A stretch of DNA of 64,000 bases from Granulicella sibirica (lineage in GTDB: Bacteria > Acidobacteriota > Terriglobia > Terriglobales > Acidobacteriaceae), in the NCBI RefSeq assembly GCF_004115155.1, contig NZ_RDSM01000001.1:930001-994000 (forward strand), in the 5' to 3' direction. The notes under the pieces are model-generated. The model was not told the origin of the DNA. It made no database searches and saw nothing but the letters and a program-made list of their open reading frames with translations. Position numbers and translations under genes: made by a program. This document shows, piece by piece, positions 61,472-64,000 of this stretch (its first letter is position 1; each line of letters begins with the position of its first letter).

Positions 61472-62386
61472 TTACGTATTCTGCGGCTCGATCGACCTGA
61501 ACCCATACGTCTCATACCGGGTGGCCATCTTGCCATTTGCCACCTCGACAACGGTAAATCCTTCCGGCGTCCCCATCCGGGTGCCATGCCACCAGTTCCC
61601 CGAGACCGCCCCGCACGTGTGATACGGAACGCCCTTCCACACGACTAGTTCGTTCACGTGCGTGTGTCCCTGCAGCACCCCGATAACGTTGTACCCCGTG
61701 AACCGGTCGATCACCTCGTTTGAGTTGATCAGGCTCAGGCCGCGCCGCGAATCCAGCGACGGCTTTGCCGCTTCATACTGGACAAATGCCGTCACCACCG
61801 GGTAGTGAATCGCCACAATCACCGGCATGTGCGGCGGTAGGGCGGCGAGGTCCGCGCTCAGCCACTGGAGCTGCGCCGCATCGACCATGCCCTCGTAGCT
61901 CCGGTCCGCGTTGACAACGATCGAGTCCAGCACAATAAAGTGGCAGCCCTTGTGATCGAACGAGTAATACGTCTTTCCAAATCGCTCTTCGTACAGATTC
62001 TTTCCATACAGGTTGTCGTTGATCGAAACCGTGTTCGACGGAGTGACAGCGAACACATCGTGATTGCCGAGCACGTGATACATCTTCAGCCCCAGATCCT
62101 GCTCAGTCTTCCCGTAGAGATCGTATAGCTGCGTCGCCCGAGGCTTGGAAACGGCGTTCGAATCGAAGACGTGGTCCCCGCCGTTGATCGCAAAATCTGC
62201 CTTGATCGTGCGGCCGTGGCGAAACGCCATCCCGGTGCCAAGCACGCCGTTGAGCTCCGGCTGAAGGTGCGCATCGGTAAAGAAGAGAAAAGTGAAGGGC
62301 TCGGAGGGAGGAGCGAGCGCGAAGGCCGGCAGCGATGCGGCGCCAAGTGTTGCGCCAGTGAGCGAGAGGAAGCGTCGGCGGTTCAT
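61472..62386 (-). CDS. Tat-exported metallophosphoesterase
   Basis: This calcineurin-like phosphoesterase of 304 aa has a twin-arginine signal (MNRRRFLSLTGATLGAASLPAFA). The metal sites are TDAHLQ, INGGDHVF, VLGNHDVFA, AIHYPVVTAFV and LQGHTHVNE. Substrates of secreted members include nucleotides, phosphodiesters and cyclic nucleotides. None can be picked here. ATG 62386 is chosen because it starts the Tat motif. Divergent from the VKOR gene. Confidence 0.9.
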   Translation of the reverse strand: MNRRRFLSLTGATLGAASLPAFALAPPSEPFTFLFFTDAHLQPELNGVLGTGMAFRHGRTIKADFAINGGDHVFDSNAVSKPRATQLYDLYGKTEQDLGLKMYHVLGNHDVFAVTPSNTVSINDNLYGKNLYEERFGKTYYSFDHKGCHFIVLDSIVVNADRSYEGMVDAAQLQWLSADLAALPPHMPVIVAIHYPVVTAFVQYEAAKPSLDSRRGLSLINSNEVIDRFTGYNVIGVLQGHTHVNELVVWKGVPYHTCGAVSGNWWHGTRMGTPEGFTVVEVANGKMATRYETYGFRSIEPQNT

Positions 62387-62478
62387 CGAAGTAGCCACAC
62401 GCCCATCATAAACACGGCTGTTTTCCCTGCGATCAACAACGCCGAGCCCCACCCGCGCCGGAACGATAAGATGGAGGC

Positions 62479-62946
62479 ATGAAATATGTCCTTGCCCTGC
62501 TTGCGATGGCTGGCCTCGTCGTCAGCGTTCTTGCCCTGCGCGTGCACAACATGGATCCGAACCTCGCGCCGCCATGCGCCGTGACCGAGCACTGGGACTG
62601 CGGCGCGGTGAACCACAGCCGCTTTGCCGTATTCCCACCGCGTTCCTTCGATGAAGACCCGAAGTCCAGCAAGCCGCACATCCCGGTCGCCACCATTGGA
62701 ATTATCGGCTACAGCCTCATGCTATTGCTCGCGCTCCTTGGCCGCGTTGGCCTGGTTCGGGAGCTTGCCTTGATCGGCTTCATGGCCGCCGGCTTCCTTA
62801 CTTATCTCGAGGCGTTCGTGCTGGAAAAGTGGTGCATCTACTGCGTCTGGTCGCAAGGAATCGTCACCGTCCTTCTGCTGACCGCGATCGTCGCGGTCTG
62901 GCTGCAGCAACGCAGCCTCTCACCCTCAACCCGCTCCATCAGCTAG
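62479..62946 (+). CDS. Vitamin K epoxide reductase (VKOR) family protein
   Basis: This 155-aa membrane protein has four helices and the two cysteine pairs of VKOR: CAVTEHWDC in the first extracytoplasmic loop and the CxxC of EKWCIYCVWSQG. VKOR homologs reoxidise DsbA-type thiol oxidases with quinone. A fused thioredoxin domain, common in other groups, is missing here. The quinone fits with the menaquinone gene mqnC downstream. ATG starts the protein directly before the first helix. Confidence 0.9.
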   Translation: MKYVLALLAMAGLVVSVLALRVHNMDPNLAPPCAVTEHWDCGAVNHSRFAVFPPRSFDEDPKSSKPHIPVATIGIIGYSLMLLLALLGRVGLVRELALIGFMAAGFLTYLEAFVLEKWCIYCVWSQGIVTVLLLTAIVAVWLQQRSLSPSTRSIS

Positions 62947-62998
62947 GCTGAGAACGAACATGGCCACCCCAATCATTGAAAAATCCAGGAGACCCGCC

Positions 62999-63397
62999 AT
63001 GTGGCCCAAGATGTTGATCGAGCTCCTGCCCCACCTATCCCGTCTCGTGCCGATGTGGGAGAAGTTCCTCACCTCCCGCGCGGCCAACGACAAGGCTAGC
63101 GAGAACGCCCTCACCGCAATGGCCGAAGGTGTTCGGGGCGATCTCGGCCAGGTGACTGCGGCACACGCTGGCCTCTACCGCCAGCTTCAGGACCAGAGTG
63201 CGCAAATCGCTTTGCTCGGTGAAGAACTCAAGCTCACCCGCGACGCCGCCGAACGCGCCGAAACAGCCGCTCGTCATACCGATCCGGAGATCTTAGCCCT
63301 AACGGCGGCTGTAAAGCGCGTCGGAACGGGACTTCTCTTCGTCGGACTCCTGCTCGTCGTTGTGATCGTGCTTCAAGTCGTCTTTCGGCACGGCTAG
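62999..63397 (+). CDS. Small tail-anchored protein of unknown function
   Basis: Not recognised. About 132 aa, with helical, Ala/Glu-rich content (a coiled-coil-like middle with LYRQLQDQSAQIALLGEELK) and one C-terminal membrane helix (GTGLLFVGLLLVVVIVLQVVF). ATG 62999 is chosen because AGGAGACCCGCC precedes it. An in-frame ATG at 62960 would add 13 residues. It lies between VKOR and mqnC on the same strand. Confidence 0.7.
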   Translation: MWPKMLIELLPHLSRLVPMWEKFLTSRAANDKASENALTAMAEGVRGDLGQVTAAHAGLYRQLQDQSAQIALLGEELKLTRDAAERAETAARHTDPEILALTAAVKRVGTGLLFVGLLLVVVIVLQVVFRHG

Positions 63398-63427
63398 CGC
63401 GAAACCGGGCGGGGGTAGAATATTGCT

Positions 63428-64000
63428 ATGGGAATCAGCCGCGAACAAGCTCTGGACTGCTTTAACAGCGACGATCTGATCGGCATCGGCATGGAAGCCG
63501 ACTCGGTCCGCCGCCGCCTGCACCCCGAGGGCGTGGTCAGCTACATCATCGACCGCAACATCAACTACACCAACTTCTGCACCGAGTACTGCACCTTCTG
63601 CGCCTTCTACCGGCCGCTCAAGGGCAAGCTCGCCGCCGAAGGCTACATCCTCACCTTCGACACTATCTACGAGAAGATTCGCGAGACCGTCGAAATGGGC
63701 GGCACCGGCGTCCTCATGCAGGGCGGCATCCATCCCGACCTCAAGATCGACTGGTTCGAAAGCCTCTTCACCGGCATCAAGGAGCGCTTCCCCTCCATCT
63801 GGCTGCACTGCCTCTCGGCTTCCGAGATCCTCGCGATTGCCGAGTACTCCGAGATCAGCCTCCGCGACACCATCATGCGTCTCCGCGACGCCGGTCTCGA
63901 TTCCATCCCCGGAGGAGGAGCCGAGATCCTCGACGACGAGGTTCGCCACCGTATCGCCCGCCTCAAGTGCCGGACCCAGGATTGGGTCGACGTCCATCGC
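63428..64000 (+). CDS. mqnC: Cyclic dehypoxanthine futalosine synthase MqnC, 5' part (3' end outside window)
   Basis: This radical-SAM enzyme of the futalosine route to menaquinone cyclises dehypoxanthine futalosine. The cluster motif CTEYCTFCAFYRP (CxxxCxxC) is preceded by VSYIIDRNINYTNFC and followed by GGTGVLMQGGIHPDLKIDWFE and the IPGGGAEILDDEVR segment. These fit MqnC rather than MqnE. Only 191 codons are in the window. GGGGG text precedes the ATG. It shows that menaquinone is made by the futalosine pathway. Confidence 0.93.
   Translation, partial: MGISREQALDCFNSDDLIGIGMEADSVRRRLHPEGVVSYIIDRNINYTNFCTEYCTFCAFYRPLKGKLAAEGYILTFDTIYEKIRETVEMGGTGVLMQGGIHPDLKIDWFESLFTGIKERFPSIWLHCLSASEILAIAEYSEISLRDTIMRLRDAGLDSIPGGGAEILDDEVRHRIARLKCRTQDWVDVHR

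Overview
The window reads as chromosomal DNA of a GC-rich, Gram-negative soil bacterium, most likely Acidobacteriota of the Terriglobia type (Granulicella, Terriglobus or Edaphobacter-like). This is inference from the gene content: lipopolysaccharide (kdsB) and meso-diaminopimelate (DAP) peptidoglycan genes, futalosine-pathway menaquinone synthesis (mqnC), plant-polysaccharide glycosidases, many TTG/GTG starts, and small dispersed intergenic hairpin repeats. No phage, transposase, CRISPR array or rRNA operon is visible. There is one tRNA.

Layout. 1-4.2 kb: the end of a class A penicillin-binding protein converges on a leftward group (ygfZ-like, DUF1844, metallo-beta-lactamase-fold hydrolase, ribF). 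4.3-11.4 kb: rightward genes for a secreted HExxH protein, methylthioadenosine phosphorylase plus a PfkB kinase, a membrane glycosyltransferase-like protein, MgtC and DapF. 11.5-20.2 kb: a small SnoaL-like protein, lepB, an LD-carboxypeptidase, dapB, an M29 aminopeptidase, dapA, a beta-barrel, a slipin and a SPOR protein. 20.2-31 kb: leftward mpl-plsC, a toxin-antitoxin pair, asd-lysC, an FUSC-type membrane protein and a DMT exporter. 31-40 kb: a secreted unknown, rpsT, tRNA-Met, kdsB, a GDP-mannose branch (phosphohexomutase and mannose-1-phosphate guanylyltransferase), an aspartate aminotransferase and coaD. 40-46.7 kb: a sigma/anti-sigma/periplasmic-sensor trio, recA, fabG, DUF2071 and a sugar transporter. 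46.5-52.6 kb: a carbohydrate locus (ROK kinase and sugar porter, divergent from LacI regulator, GH43 and GH95). 52.6-64 kb: a tandem ThyX-like protein, acetyltransferase, XRE regulator, rhomboid, YycJ-like hydrolase, MaoC, PP2C, an orphan DNA methyltransferase, phosphoesterase, VKOR and the start of mqnC.

Themes. Lysine/DAP synthesis and cell-wall turnover are unusually well represented: lysC, asd, dapA, dapB and dapF, with mpl, an LD-carboxypeptidase and PBP1A. Most enzymes carry intact catalytic motifs, with two exceptions. The DapF homolog has serine in place of both catalytic cysteines, and the ThyX-like protein has two fused domains, neither with a standard signature. At the scale of the whole window, plus-strand composition is C-rich at 1-14 kb and G-rich at about 20-47 kb whichever strand the genes are on, which suggests a skew switch or an inverted segment.

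The intergenic spaces hold at least four small repeat types: a 6-bp-arm palindrome around GAAGGGAAT, a hairpin starting GGTGCCCCA, TGAA-loop hairpins, and a 29-bp tandem pair upstream of mpl. All calls come from reading the sequence. No database search was run.
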